The translations under genes were made by a program, and so were the position numbers. A stretch of DNA of 45,328 nucleotides from Agromyces sp. NDB4Y10 (GTDB lineage: Bacteria; Actinomycetota; Actinomycetes; Actinomycetales; Microbacteriaceae), in assembly GCF_001620055.1 (NCBI RefSeq), contig NZ_LQGY01000059.1, positions 1-45,328 on the forward strand. Reading direction: 5' to 3'. The notes under the pieces were generated by a model, which saw nothing but the letters and a program-made list of their open reading frames with translations, was not told where the DNA came from and searched no databases. Each line of letters starts with the position of its first letter. The stretch's first letter is position 1. This document shows positions 35,298-44,057 of this stretch, piece after piece.

Positions 35298-36815
35298 TCA
35301 GCCGATGAGCGTCATGGACTGCCATCCGCTGCCGACCTGGCGCACGGTCAGCCATCCGCCCCGGCCGTTGCCGGGATACAGCCGGAGCACGCCGTCGGAG
35401 CTGCGGGCCAGGACGTCGGCCCTGAGGTCGCCGTCGAGGTCGCCGGGGCTGCCCACCCACGTCATGCCCTGCCAGCCGCTGCCGATCACGGTCGGGGCCG
35501 CGTACCCGGTCGCGGTGCGCGCGTACAGGCGCATCTCGCCCGCGCTGGTCACCGCGATGAGGTCGGGGCGCCCGTCGCCCGTGAAGTCGCCCGGGCTGAA
35601 CACCCACCGCATCGTCTCCCAGCCTCCGCCGACGCGGACGCGGGGTTCGAACCCGCCTGCGCCGTTGCCGGGGTAGATCCAGAGGACCCCCGAGCTGTCG
35701 CGGGCCATGATGTCCCAATCGCGATCACCGTCGACGTCGCCGCCGCCGAACACCGCCGTGAAGCCGCCCCAGCCGTTGCCGGCCTTCACTCGAGGGGCGA
35801 ACCCGCCGTTGCCGTCGCTCGCGTGACGCCAGAGGTCGCCCGCGGTGTCGCGCGCGAACACGTCGCGACGCCCATCGCCGTCCCAGTCGCCTCCGCCGAA
35901 CACGAGGTTCGTGCCACCCCACTCGCCGGGCGCCGTCCGACGCGGCAGCCAACCGCCCGACCCGTTCGACGGGTAGATCCAGGTGCCGACGCCCGAGGCC
36001 TGCGCGATGAGGTCGCGCGTGCCGTCGCCCGTGAGGTCGCCCATGCCCGTCGTGAGCGGGACCACCCGGCCGGACTTCGCCCCCGGACCGGCGAGGAGCG
36101 CCATCCCGTTCCACCCGTTACCGATGAGCTTGGGTGCGCGCCAGCCTCCCGTGCCGTTGCCGGCATACAGGTAGAGGCCACCGGCGCCGTCGCGCGCCAG
36201 GAGGTCGTCGCGTCCGTCGCCGTCGAAGTCCCCGGGCGTGATGATGCTGGTCATCACGTTCCAGCCGGTGCCGACCCGCTGGGCCGGCTTCCATCCGGCA
36301 CGGCCGTCGCCCGCGTAGAGCCACAGGGCGCCGTCGGCGGCGCGACCGAGCACGTCGGGGTTGCCGTCCCCGTTCACGTCGATGCTGCCGACGAACGTGG
36401 TGAACACGTTCCAGCCGATGCCCACCTGCTTCGGCGGCGCGAACGTGCCGTTGCCGTTGTTCATGTGCAGGCGCAGCACGCCGGCCGCATCCCGCGTGAA
36501 GAGGTCCTGGTCGCCGTCCGAGTCGAAGTCGCCCGCGGCGAACATCGCGGTGACGTTCTGGAACCCGGTCCCGGCCTCGACGGGGCTCCGGAAGTTCCCG
36601 CGGCCGTCGGTCGGGTAGGTCCGCAGGGTCCCGGCCGCGTCGATCGCCATGACGTCGCGGTAGCCGTCACCGGTGACGTCGCCCACGCCGTCGATGAACT
36701 TCATGTTGTTCCATCCGCTGCCGACCTGCACGCGCGGTCGCCAGCCACCCGTACCCGACCCGGGGTAGAGGTACATGGCCCCGGCGCCGTCGACGGCGTA
36801 GACCATCGGGATCTG
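35298..36815 (-). repeat. Nine FG-GAP coding repeats
   Basis: The C-terminal part of the secreted protein consists of nine units of about 48-60 residues. Each has a calcium-loop motif such as GDFDSDGDQDLF, GDFDGDGRDDLL, GDWDGDGRRDVF or GDFTGDGRPDLI, followed by YPGNG.GGW-type strands and a GNGW/GSGW turn. DNA similarity between units follows from the protein repeat; the units are diverged enough that this is not a recent tandem DNA array. Confidence 0.85.
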
Positions 36816-37655
36816 GTCGGTGGACAGCGGCGCGGGCGGCGGTGCGGCCGGCGCGCTCGTCGAGCCGAACCAGTCGGTGAAGAGCCTCCAGAAGTTGCGG
36901 TTGCCGTAGCTCGAGCACGCGTCGCCCGTGCCGTACAGGTTCGCGAGCGCCGCCGCGTTCGGGCGGTAGGGCGTGTAGATGTACAGGCCCGCCGTCGCCT
37001 GGTTCTGGATGTACACCTGCGACGATCCGCACGCCGTGTTCGGGTGCCACAGGATCGTGTTGTACCGACCCGCCTGGTAGGCGCGGATGCCCGGGTTCGC
37101 ACGGTACTTCCGGAACTGCCAGGCGGCGTTGTACACCTGGTTGAAGAAGCCGTAGTAGTTGGCGTCGCAGTCGGCGGTGTCGGGGCAGCCGTAGCCCGTG
37201 GCCGAGCGGTACTGCCGCGACGACGGCGACGAGTCGGTGACGATGCCCTGCTCCTTCTCGAGCAGCACGATCAGCGAGCGCGGGTTGATCCCGCAGGCGC
37301 GCGCCACCTTGTAGATGATGAGCGCGGCGGATTCGTTCGCCTGGCCGGCGTACGCGGCGCAGCCCTCGCTGCGGGCGGGCTGGCTCGTCGTGGCCTGCGA
37401 GTAGTCCTTCAGGCACACGTAGCCGCTCGCGCAGGTGGGCACGCGGGCGTTCAGGAAGGACTGGATCTGCGCCGCGGTCATCGTCGAGCTGTCGTAGAAG
37501 ACCTGGTCGCTGATGATCATCCCGGCGTTGAAGTCCTTCGGATCCGCCGCCGCCGCCGCGCTCTGCGCAGGCATCGTCACCTGCGCCGTGAGCGCGCTCG
37601 CGATCAGCGCGACCACAACCCCCGCCGTCGTCAACACCGCACGTACCGACGCCAT
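35298..37655 (-). CDS. Secreted FG-GAP/VCBS beta-propeller protein with Cys-rich N-terminal domain
   Basis: This 785-aa exported protein starts at ATG 37655 (MASVRAVLTT), chosen because GGGGGGA precedes it; a GTG nine codons earlier is less likely. A signal peptide with hydrophobic core TTAGVVVALIASALTA ends near the Ala-rich QSAAAAA (about residue 37). Residues about 41-266 form a domain with eight cysteines and the string GINPRSLIVLLEKEQGIVT (122-140), reminiscent of the catalytic helix of goose-type lysozyme/transglycosylase folds. Known secreted actinobacterial proteins share this domain. Residues about 281-785 hold nine FG-GAP repeats with DxDGDG-type calcium loops, which form a propeller. 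It sits among surface-glycan genes, so binding to or remodelling of the wall polymer is a reasonable inference. Confidence 0.87.
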   Translation of the reverse strand: MASVRAVLTTAGVVVALIASALTAQVTMPAQSAAAAADPKDFNAGMIISDQVFYDSSTMTAAQIQSFLNARVPTCASGYVCLKDYSQATTSQPARSEGCAAYAGQANESAALIIYKVARACGINPRSLIVLLEKEQGIVTDSSPSSRQYRSATGYGCPDTADCDANYYGFFNQVYNAAWQFRKYRANPGIRAYQAGRYNTILWHPNTACGSSQVYIQNQATAGLYIYTPYRPNAAALANLYGTGDACSSYGNRNFWRLFTDWFGSTSAPAAPPPAPLSTDQIPMVYAVDGAGAMYLYPGSGTGGWRPRVQVGSGWNNMKFIDGVGDVTGDGYRDVMAIDAAGTLRTYPTDGRGNFRSPVEAGTGFQNVTAMFAAGDFDSDGDQDLFTRDAAGVLRLHMNNGNGTFAPPKQVGIGWNVFTTFVGSIDVNGDGNPDVLGRAADGALWLYAGDGRAGWKPAQRVGTGWNVMTSIITPGDFDGDGRDDLLARDGAGGLYLYAGNGTGGWRAPKLIGNGWNGMALLAGPGAKSGRVVPLTTGMGDLTGDGTRDLIAQASGVGTWIYPSNGSGGWLPRRTAPGEWGGTNLVFGGGDWDGDGRRDVFARDTAGDLWRHASDGNGGFAPRVKAGNGWGGFTAVFGGGDVDGDRDWDIMARDSSGVLWIYPGNGAGGFEPRVRVGGGWETMRWVFSPGDFTGDGRPDLIAVTSAGEMRLYARTATGYAAPTVIGSGWQGMTWVGSPGDLDGDLRADVLARSSDGVLRLYPGNGRGGWLTVRQVGSGWQSMTLIG

Positions 37656-37699
37656 GTCATTCCCCCCGAACCGCCCCTGCACGCAGGGACACGGGCCTC

Positions 37700-37705
37700 A
37701 TGGTA
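37700..37705 (-). promoter_or_regulatory. -10 box upstream of FG-GAP gene
   Basis: TACCAT on the minus strand lies 44 bases before ATG 37655. The region 37656-37821 holds this box, a GC palindrome CCGGGGGCCCCGG (37714-37726) and nothing else recognised. Confidence 0.35.
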
Positions 37706-37821
37706 AGCGGATGCCGGGGGCCCCGGGGGGTATTCCGGCTCGGCGCGTCGCATCGCGGGCGGCGCGTCCCGTCCGGCGCGAGCGGGCGTCGCGAGCGCGC
37801 CGACGGATGCCGCCGGGCGGT

Positions 37822-38661
37822 TCAGGCGTGGTCGGAACTCGATCCGCGGGCGATGAGGCGCCGGTACGCGCGACGCCGGATCGGCTCGGGGACGAACCGG
37901 TAGGTGCCGCGGACGAGGACGTTCCGGAGGTACTGCAGCCGGGTGGTGAAGCCGATGCGACGCAGGGCGCGCTGGAGCTGCATCTCACTGCTCCACTGGG
38001 CCCGGCCGCCGCGCCGCGCGTAGGCGCCGTCGCCCACGCGGTACATCAGCAGGGGCTCGGCGAGGTTCCCGACCCGGGCCCCGGCGTGGATCATGCGCGC
38101 GAAGAGCCAGTAGTCCTCCATGAGGCCGAGGGGCTGGTATCCCCCGGCGCGCTCGACCGCGCTGCGCCGGTAGACGACCGTCGGGTGACTGAAGGGGTCA
38201 TGGAAGCGGGCGAACCGCTCGATCTCGGCCTGCTCGGTGCGCGGCACGCGTCGGCCCACGATCGAGCCGTCGTCGTCGAGGAACTCGAGCATGCCGGTGC
38301 CCACGAGATCCAGTCCGCCCTCGATGAGCGGCAGCTGCGCCGCGAAGCGCTCCGGGAGCGAGATGTCGTCGGCGTCCATCCGGGCCACGATGTCGTGCTC
38401 GCAGCGGGCGAGCCCCTCGGCGAGCGCGTGCGCGAGGCCCGCGTTCTCCTGGATGCGGTGGTGCAGGACGGGGACGGGCGAGTGGGCGATCGCCGTCTCG
38501 ATCGCGCCCTCCAGCCCGGGGGAGACCGGTCCGTCCTGGACCAGCACGACCTGGGCGGGGCGTCGCGTCTGCGCCTCGACGCTCGAGGTGAACGCCTTGG
38601 CGAAGTGCACCGGATGGTCGCCCCGGTACACGGCCATCAGGAGGCTGAACGGTTCGCTCAC
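37822..38661 (-). CDS. GT2 glycosyltransferase (AmsE/capsular type)
   Basis: This 279-aa GT-A enzyme begins at GTG 38661 (VSEPFSLLMAVYRGDHPVHF). It contains VVLVQDGPVSPGLEGAI, ENAGLAHALAEGL, the metal motif ARMDADDISLPERF, HPTVVYRRSAVERAGGYQP and the catalytic-base region LMEDYWLFARMI. This combination is usual for GT2 enzymes in exopolysaccharide clusters such as AmsE-like galactosyl or glucosyl transferases. It overlaps the stop of the preceding GT2 gene as GTGA, so the two are translated together. The donor is not deducible. Confidence 0.86.
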   Translation of the reverse strand: MSEPFSLLMAVYRGDHPVHFAKAFTSSVEAQTRRPAQVVLVQDGPVSPGLEGAIETAIAHSPVPVLHHRIQENAGLAHALAEGLARCEHDIVARMDADDISLPERFAAQLPLIEGGLDLVGTGMLEFLDDDGSIVGRRVPRTEQAEIERFARFHDPFSHPTVVYRRSAVERAGGYQPLGLMEDYWLFARMIHAGARVGNLAEPLLMYRVGDGAYARRGGRAQWSSEMQLQRALRRIGFTTRLQYLRNVLVRGTYRFVPEPIRRRAYRRLIARGSSSDHA

Positions 38662-39608
38662 GGCGCCTCCACCGCCGCGATCGCGTCGGAGGCGCGGCCG
38701 AGCCCGGCGAGCGCGTCGGCGTTCGGCCGCGGACGGTAGCGGGTTCCGTCGTGCCATCCGCGACGCCAGCCGTCGGCGAGCACCGACCGGTCGGCCGAGC
38801 GCGCGAACGTGCGCACCCACCGCAGCACGCTCGAGCCCCCGTAGAGCAGCTTCTCCCAGCCGGCGAGGCTCCGCGACCGGCGGAACATCCACAGCTTGTT
38901 GCGGACCTCGTAGTAGAACCGCGCCCCCGGGTCGGCATCCGTCGAACCCAGGACGCGCGTCTTGTGCACGACGACGGATGCCGGGACGTGCACGCCGCGG
39001 CGGCCGCGGAGCGCCCGCGTGGAGTACTCGAAGTCGTCGTTCCAGATGAAGTAGTCCGCGATCGGCAGCCCGATCTCGCGGACCACGTCCGCCCGCAGGA
39101 GCATCGAGACGAAGGACGTGCTGCGGATCGGCACGACGCCGCGCTCGGCGGCCGTGCGCCGCTCCCGGCGCGCGGCGAACGGCTTCGGCCGCGGCGTGTT
39201 CATCGGGTGCTCGGTGCCGTCGAACCACTCGACGCGCGAGCCCGCGACGACGGCGTCGGTGCCGGACACCCCGGCGAGCAGCTCCCGGAGGGCGGCGGGC
39301 TCGGGGACGGTGTCGTCGTCCATCAACCAGATCCAGTCCGGGCGGTGATCGGCGAGGGCGACGGCCATGCCGGCCGCGAAGCCACCGGCCCCGCCGGTGT
39401 TCCTCGGCAGTTCGACGAGGTCGACGAGGTCGCCGGCCGCGCGGGCGACGTCGGCCGAGGCATCCGTCGACGCGTTGTCGACGACCACCACGCGCTCGAG
39501 CGGCGACTCCTGGGCGGCGAGGGCGGCCAGCACCTCGGCGAGCAGGTCGCGGCGGTTGTAGGCGACGACCACCGCGACGACGCGCGCGGACGCAGGGGTG
39601 TGGCTCAT
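38658..39608 (-). CDS. GT2 glycosyltransferase with NTGGAGGF motif (GlfT1/rhamnosyltransferase-like)
   Basis: This 316-aa protein starts at ATG 39608 and has VAVVVAYNRRDLLAEVL, VVVDNASTDASADVA, LPRNTGGAGGFAAGMA and the metal motif WLMDDDTVPEPAAL. FIWNDDFEYSTRALRG follows, with a His in ASVVVHKT. The N-x-GGAGGF and DDD/WNDDFEY combination is shared with GlfT1-type galactofuranosyltransferases and with dTDP-rhamnosyltransferases. With Glf and GlfT2 in the cluster, a GlfT1-like role priming the galactan is attractive, but rhamnosyl transfer remains possible even though no rml genes are present here. It is the first gene of a two-gene minus-strand operon. Confidence 0.83.
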   Translation of the reverse strand: MSHTPASARVVAVVVAYNRRDLLAEVLAALAAQESPLERVVVVDNASTDASADVARAAGDLVDLVELPRNTGGAGGFAAGMAVALADHRPDWIWLMDDDTVPEPAALRELLAGVSGTDAVVAGSRVEWFDGTEHPMNTPRPKPFAARRERRTAAERGVVPIRSTSFVSMLLRADVVREIGLPIADYFIWNDDFEYSTRALRGRRGVHVPASVVVHKTRVLGSTDADPGARFYYEVRNKLWMFRRSRSLAGWEKLLYGGSSVLRWVRTFARSADRSVLADGWRRGWHDGTRYRPRPNADALAGLGRASDAIAAVEAP

Positions 39609-39712
39609 TCGCTCTCGTTCTCGGTGGGACGGGACCCATCCATCTTGCCCTGTCCGCACGTCGTCGCCGTCCACAGGGTCGCGGCCGGGGCACGGCGACC
39701 GGCCCCGGACGT

Positions 39713-39718
39713 TACAGT
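39713..39718 (+). promoter_or_regulatory. -10 box upstream of GT4 gene
   Basis: TACAGT lies 34 bases before ATG 39753, which has a strong ribosome site (GAGGAGGGG). The -35 box is weak. The rest of 39609-39752 is the divergent spacer to the GT2 operon and shows nothing else recognised. Confidence 0.4.
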
Positions 39719-39752
39719 TGACGGGCCGCCGCACGAGCATCCGAGGAGGGGC

Positions 39753-40892
39753 ATGGCCACCACGCTCCGCGTGATCGTCGACCAGTTCGTCGCGCCCGTT
39801 CCCGGGCCGACCGGCCGCTACACCGAGGCCCTGACGCGCGCGCTCATCGCGACCGCGCCGCGCGGGTGCGAGGTCGAGGGCGTCGTCTCCAGCTCGCTGC
39901 CGAGCGACTACGACCGGATCCTCGAGGCGTTCCCCGGGCTGTCGGGCCTTTACAAGTCGAGCCTCGCGCGTCGCGAGCTCGCGGCGGCCTGGCAGTTCGG
40001 CCTGACGACCTCGCCGGGCGGCGGCATGATCCACGCGCCGACGCTGTTCGCGCCGTTGCGCCGCCACGACCGCACGGTCCCGGGCGAGCAGGTGGTGGTG
40101 ACCGTGCACGACGTCCTCGCCTGGACCAACCCCGAGTCGCTCACGTCGGCGTCGGTGGCCTGGCAGAAGGCGATGCTGAAGCGGGCGCGACGCCACGCGG
40201 ATGCGGTCGTGGTGCCGACGCACGCCCTCGCCGAGCGCCTGGCCCAGGTCGTCGACCTCGGCGACCGCGTGCGCGTCATCGGCACGGCGCCCCGACCCGG
40301 CCTGGAGGTGCCCGGCGACGCCGACGAGGTCGCGCGGCGCTTGGGGCTCCCGGCCGAGTACCTCGCGGTCGAGGGCACCCTCGAGCCGCGCAAGGGCGTG
40401 GTCGACGTGCTGCACGCGCTCGGCCGGCCCGGCGTGCCGGAGATCCCCCTCGTCGTGATCGGCCCGCAGACCTGGGGCGAACAGCACCTGGCCACGGTCG
40501 CCGAGGAGGCCGGCGTGGCGCCGGCGCGCGTCGTCGCGGTCGAACCCGACGACCCCGCCGAGCACGCGGTCGTGCTCTCGCGCGCGACCGCGGTCGTCGC
40601 GCCCAGCCACGACGAGGGCGACGGCACGGCGCTCATCGAGGCGTTCCGCCTCGGCGCTCCCGTGATCCACTCCGACACGCCCGCCTACCTGGAGGTCTCG
40701 GCCGATGCCGGCATCGCCGTGCCGGTCGGTGTCGGCGGGGGCTACGTCGAGCGCCTCGCGGCGGCGATCACCGCCGTCGTCGAGCAGCGCGACGTCGCCG
40801 AGCGACTCTCGATCGCCGGCACCGACCGGGCGCAGGCGTTCGACTGGCGCGACTCCGCCGAGCGGGTCTGGCAGCTGCACGCCGACTTGTAG
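39753..40892 (+). CDS. GT4 glycosyltransferase
   Basis: This 379-aa GT-B enzyme has VIVDQFVAPVPGPTGRYTEA (donor-domain glycine loop), VVVTVHDVLAWTNPESLTSA, the basic helix LKRARRHADAVVVPTHALAE and VIGTAPRPGLEVP. LAVEGTLEPRKGVVDVLHAL and SHDEGDGTALIEAFRLGAPV, the E-x7-E-like region, complete it. It resembles family 4 mannosyl/rhamnosyl transferases of the WbpY/MtfB sort, which act late in chain building, but the donor is not certain. It is a single-gene unit at the right end of the glycosyltransferase array and converges on the LCP gene. Confidence 0.86.
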   Translation: MATTLRVIVDQFVAPVPGPTGRYTEALTRALIATAPRGCEVEGVVSSSLPSDYDRILEAFPGLSGLYKSSLARRELAAAWQFGLTTSPGGGMIHAPTLFAPLRRHDRTVPGEQVVVTVHDVLAWTNPESLTSASVAWQKAMLKRARRHADAVVVPTHALAERLAQVVDLGDRVRVIGTAPRPGLEVPGDADEVARRLGLPAEYLAVEGTLEPRKGVVDVLHALGRPGVPEIPLVVIGPQTWGEQHLATVAEEAGVAPARVVAVEPDDPAEHAVVLSRATAVVAPSHDEGDGTALIEAFRLGAPVIHSDTPAYLEVSADAGIAVPVGVGGGYVERLAAAITAVVEQRDVAERLSIAGTDRAQAFDWRDSAERVWQLHADL

Positions 40893-40911
40893 CCGCTCGA
40901 CCTCGAGGCGA

Positions 40912-42291
40912 TCAGCCGGCCTGGGGCGCCGGCGGGGTCGGCTCCGCGGTCGCCGTCGTGATGGCGTCCTGGATGAGCGCGTGCACGAGGTCCCAGTCCG
41001 GGTACGCCGGGTCGACCCCGGCGTCGGGCGTGAGCTCGACCGTCGCGACCGGCAGCTCCCGGGTCTTCCCGGCGAGGTCGACGAAGTAGCCGAGCATCGA
41101 CTGCGGGATGTCGGTCCGGACCGTCTCCGCGCCCGCCTGCGCGACGGCTTGGAACTTCGTGAGCACGTTCGCCGGCGTGAACTGGCGCAGGATCGCCTCC
41201 TGCAGCACGCGCTGGCGCTCCATCCGGTCGTAGTCGGTGCCGCTGTACCGGGAGCGCGCGTACCACAGCGCCGTGTAGCCGTTCATCCGCTGCGTCCCGG
41301 CCTCGACCCAGCCGTCGACGTTCTGCAGGTACTCGTCGCCGCCGATCGGCAGGCGCTCCTCGACGGTGATCTCGACACCGCCGAGCGCGTCGATGAGCGC
41401 CTCGAAGCCCTGCATGTCGATGACGACGAAGTACTGGATGGTGAGGCCGGTGACGCCCTCCGCGGCATCCCGCATGGCCTCGATGCCCGGCGAGCTGTTG
41501 CGGCTCGCCGCGTCGGGGTAGAGCTCGGGCGTGACGACCTCGGCCTCGGTGTAGATCGAGTTGAGCAGGCACACGTCGACCAGGCACCCCTGTTCCGTGC
41601 CGTACCCGCTCGGATAGGCCGACGCCATCGGGGAGTCCGCCGGGAAGTGCACGTCCTCGAGGTTGCGCGGCAGGCCGATGAGCACGGCCTGCCCGGTCTG
41701 CGCGTCGATCGAGGCCACGGTCATGCTGTCGGGACGCGTGCCCTCGCGGTCCGGCCCGGTGTCGGCACCGAGCAGCAGGATGTTGTACCGCCCGTCGACG
41801 GGCGGCTCGCTGGGGCCGGCCGCGAAGACCGTCGACAGGAAGCCGCTCGCCGTCGTGGCAAGGTAGGCGCCGTACGCGGCGCCGCCGGAGGCGACGACGA
41901 GGACCACGGCGGCGAGCGCGGCGATCGGCGCCCGCGCCGACGGCTGCGCCTTGACCAGGCGGACGAGCCGCAGCGTGTCGAGCGTGAGCACCAGCCACAG
42001 CACGGCGTAGAAGACCAGTCCGAGCGCGATGATCCAGAGCGCGATGCTGTTCGATGCGATCGTGTACACCACGGTGGGCGCCGCGAACCACGTGATGATC
42101 GCCGCGAGCACCAGGACCCACAGCGCGAGCGTCGCGCCGAGGCCGAATCGGCCGAGCCGGCGGTCGCCGGCGAGCACCTGTGCCGAACCGGGGATGAGGA
42201 TGTTCATCCCCACGAGCCACCAGCCGCGCCGCGTCATGAGCGGGCGCGACCCGGTGTCGGGGTGCCGGATGGGACTGGCGGCGAGGGTCAT
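40912..42291 (-). CDS. LytR-CpsA-Psr (LCP) family glycopolymer-peptidoglycan ligase
   Basis: This 459-aa membrane protein has three hydrophobic segments in a N-terminal region ([20 protein letters not shown] plus helices to about residue 110). A fourth helix at about 127-147 anchors an extracellular LCP domain. LCP landmarks are [36 protein letters not shown] and [12 protein letters not shown]...[15 protein letters not shown], with the Arg and Asp residues that bind the polyprenyl pyrophosphate. LCP proteins transfer lipid-linked wall polymers to peptidoglycan. It overlaps purE by four bases (ATGA) yet is the natural last enzyme of the polysaccharide cluster next to it. Confidence 0.93.
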   Translation of the reverse strand: MTLAASPIRHPDTGSRPLMTRRGWWLVGMNILIPGSAQVLAGDRRLGRFGLGATLALWVLVLAAIITWFAAPTVVYTIASNSIALWIIALGLVFYAVLWLVLTLDTLRLVRLVKAQPSARAPIAALAAVVLVVASGGAAYGAYLATTASGFLSTVFAAGPSEPPVDGRYNILLLGADTGPDREGTRPDSMTVASIDAQTGQAVLIGLPRNLEDVHFPADSPMASAYPSGYGTEQGCLVDVCLLNSIYTEAEVVTPELYPDAASRNSSPGIEAMRDAAEGVTGLTIQYFVVIDMQGFEALIDALGGVEITVEERLPIGGDEYLQNVDGWVEAGTQRMNGYTALWYARSRYSGTDYDRMERQRVLQEAILRQFTPANVLTKFQAVAQAGAETVRTDIPQSMLGYFVDLAGKTRELPVATVELTPDAGVDPAYPDWDLVHALIQDAITTATAEPTPPAPQAG

Positions 42292-42797
42292 CGGCTGGAC
42301 TTCAGGCGTTCGTTCTTCTGCTCGACGAGCGCGGCGAGCGAGGCGGCGTAGTCGGCGAGGGCGTCGCGCAGGGCGTCGTCGGACGTGGCGAGGATCTTCA
42401 CCGCGATGAGTCCGGCGTTCTTGGCGCCGCCGATCGAGACCGTCGCGACGGGCACGCCGGCGGGCATCTGCACGATCGACAGCAGCGAGTCGAGTCCGTC
42501 GAGCCGGGAGAGCGGCACGGGCACGCCGACGACCGGCAGGGTCGTGACCGACGCGAGCATGCCCGGCAGGTGGGCGGCGCCGCCCGCGCCCGCGATGATG
42601 ACCCGGATGCCGCGACCGGCCGCCTCCTTGCCGTAGGCGATCATCTTCTCGGGCGTGCGGTGCGCCGAGACGACCTCGACCTCGTGGGCGACGCCGAACT
42701 CGTCGAGGAGCTCCGAGGCCTCGCGCATGACGTTCCAGTCGGAGTCGGAACCCATGACGACGCCGACGAGGGGTGCGGGGGAATTGCCTGCGATCAC
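42288..42797 (-). CDS. purE: N5-carboxyaminoimidazole ribonucleotide mutase
   Basis: This 169-aa class I PurE converts N5-CAIR to CAIR in purine synthesis. GSDSDWNVM (16-24), the catalytic His46 in [11 protein letters not shown], and [13 protein letters not shown] are all present, and [20 protein letters not shown] closes the active site. The start is GTG 42797. It is followed by the overlapping LCP gene and preceded by purK with a 52-base gap, so purK-purE-LCP may be one transcript. Length is typical (160-170). Confidence 0.97.
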   Translation of the reverse strand: MIAGNSPAPLVGVVMGSDSDWNVMREASELLDEFGVAHEVEVVSAHRTPEKMIAYGKEAAGRGIRVIIAGAGGAAHLPGMLASVTTLPVVGVPVPLSRLDGLDSLLSIVQMPAGVPVATVSIGGAKNAGLIAVKILATSDDALRDALADYAASLAALVEQKNERLKSSR

Positions 42798-42849
42798 CCG
42801 TCGATAGTAGGGCCGCCGGCTGGGTGATTCCGTGAGCCCGCCCGCGGGT

Positions 42850-43980
42850 CTAGTCCTGCAGCGCCGCCGCAGCCGCCCGCGCCTCGTAGACCGCCTCGTC
42901 GAGGTCGGGCCCGATCGCGGTGACGTGGCCCACCTTGCGGCCCGGCCGTGGCGCCTTGCCGTAGTTGTGCACCTTCACGGTCGGGTGACCGGCGAGCGCG
43001 TCGGCGTAGCGGTCGGTCAGCGTGCCCTCGGCGGGCCCGCCGAGGAGGTTCACCATCACGGCCCACTCGTCGTGGCATCCGGTGCCGCCGAGCGGCAGGT
43101 CGAGCACCGCGCGGAGGTGCTGCTCGAACTGGCTCGTCGTGGCACCGTCCATGGTCCAGTGCCCGGAGTTGTGCGGACGCATGGCGAGCTCGTTGACGAG
43201 CACGCGGTCGTCGACGGTCTCGAACATCTCCACGGCGAGCACGCCCGTCACGCCCACGCCCTCGGCGACGGCGATGGCGACATCGGCGGCGACATCGGCG
43301 AGCCGGCCCGCGGAGCGCGGCGCCGGCGCGATGACCTCGCTGCACACCCCGCCGACCTGGACCGTCTCGACGAGCGGCCAGGCGACGACCTCGCCCGAGG
43401 GGCGGCGGGCGACGAGCTGCGCGAGCTCGCGCCGGAAGTCGACGAGCTCCTCGACGAGGAGGGCGCCGTCGCGGCCGTCCTCGCCGACGGTGGCGAACCA
43501 CTCCGCCACCTCGGCCGCGCCTCGCACGACGCGGACGCCCTTGCCGTCGTAGCCGCCGCGCGGCGTCTTCACGACCGCGGCGCCGCCGTGCTCGGCGATG
43601 AACGCGTCGAGTTCGTCGGGCGTCGACACGCGCGCCCACTCGGGCACCGGCAGCCCGAGCTCGGCGAGCCGCTCGCGCATGAGCAGCTTGTCCTGCGCGA
43701 AGCGGAGGGCGTCGGGACCGGGGTGGACGGCGACGCCGGCGTCGACGAGGGTCCGCAGCACGTGCTGCGGCACGTGCTCGTGGTCGAAGGTGACCACGTC
43801 GACCTCGCGCGCGAACGCGAGCACGGTGTCGGGGTCGGTGTAGTCGCCGACGCGCTCGGCGGCCAGCGATGCGGCCATGCCCTCGCCCTCGGCGAGGACC
43901 CGGAGCTCGACCCCGAGCTCGATCGCCGCGGGGATCATCATGCGGGCGAGCTGCCCCGCGCCGATCACTCCGACTCGCAC
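42850..43980 (-). CDS. purK: N5-carboxyaminoimidazole ribonucleotide synthase
   Basis: This 376-aa ATP-grasp enzyme makes N5-CAIR from AIR, ATP and bicarbonate, the step before Pur[17 protein letters not shown] opens the protein. [23 protein letters not shown] (ATP loop), [14 protein letters not shown] and [18 protein letters not shown] are characteristic. GTG 43980 ([10 protein letters not shown]) is preferred because GGGGAGGAG lies about ten bases upstream; an ATG-like start 14 codons earlier would place this inside the gene. A -10 box TAGGAT (44026-44031, minus strand) gives a leader of about 40 bases. Confidence 0.97.
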   Translation of the reverse strand: MRVGVIGAGQLARMMIPAAIELGVELRVLAEGEGMAASLAAERVGDYTDPDTVLAFAREVDVVTFDHEHVPQHVLRTLVDAGVAVHPGPDALRFAQDKLLMRERLAELGLPVPEWARVSTPDELDAFIAEHGGAAVVKTPRGGYDGKGVRVVRGAAEVAEWFATVGEDGRDGALLVEELVDFRRELAQLVARRPSGEVVAWPLVETVQVGGVCSEVIAPAPRSAGRLADVAADVAIAVAEGVGVTGVLAVEMFETVDDRVLVNELAMRPHNSGHWTMDGATTSQFEQHLRAVLDLPLGGTGCHDEWAVMVNLLGGPAEGTLTDRYADALAGHPTVKVHNYGKAPRPGRKVGHVTAIGPDLDEAVYEARAAAAALQD

Positions 43981-44025
43981 CCGTGCACGCTCCTCCCCGC
44001 GGCGCCCCGTGCACCGCGACACCCC

Positions 44026-44051
44026 ATCCTATGGCGGCCCGGCCGTAGGAT
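44026..44051. promoter_or_regulatory. Divergent TAGGAT -10 boxes for purK and the GtrA gene
   Basis: TAGGAT occurs on the minus strand at 44026-44031 (facing purK) and on the plus strand at 44046-44051 (facing the GtrA gene, six bases from its ATG). The plus-strand transcript is predicted to be leaderless, the purK one led. Confidence 0.5.
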
Positions 44052-44057
44052 TCAGGG

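Noticed and set aside
35298..36815. Regular repeats considered as a CRISPR or tandem DNA array
   Set aside because: The repeats are in coding phase, diverged in DNA, and match FG-GAP protein units; there are no constant repeats with unique spacers.
37714..37726. CCGGGGGCCCCGG considered as a terminator
   Set aside because: The arms have only one base between them, so no normal hairpin loop; it may be a chance GC palindrome.
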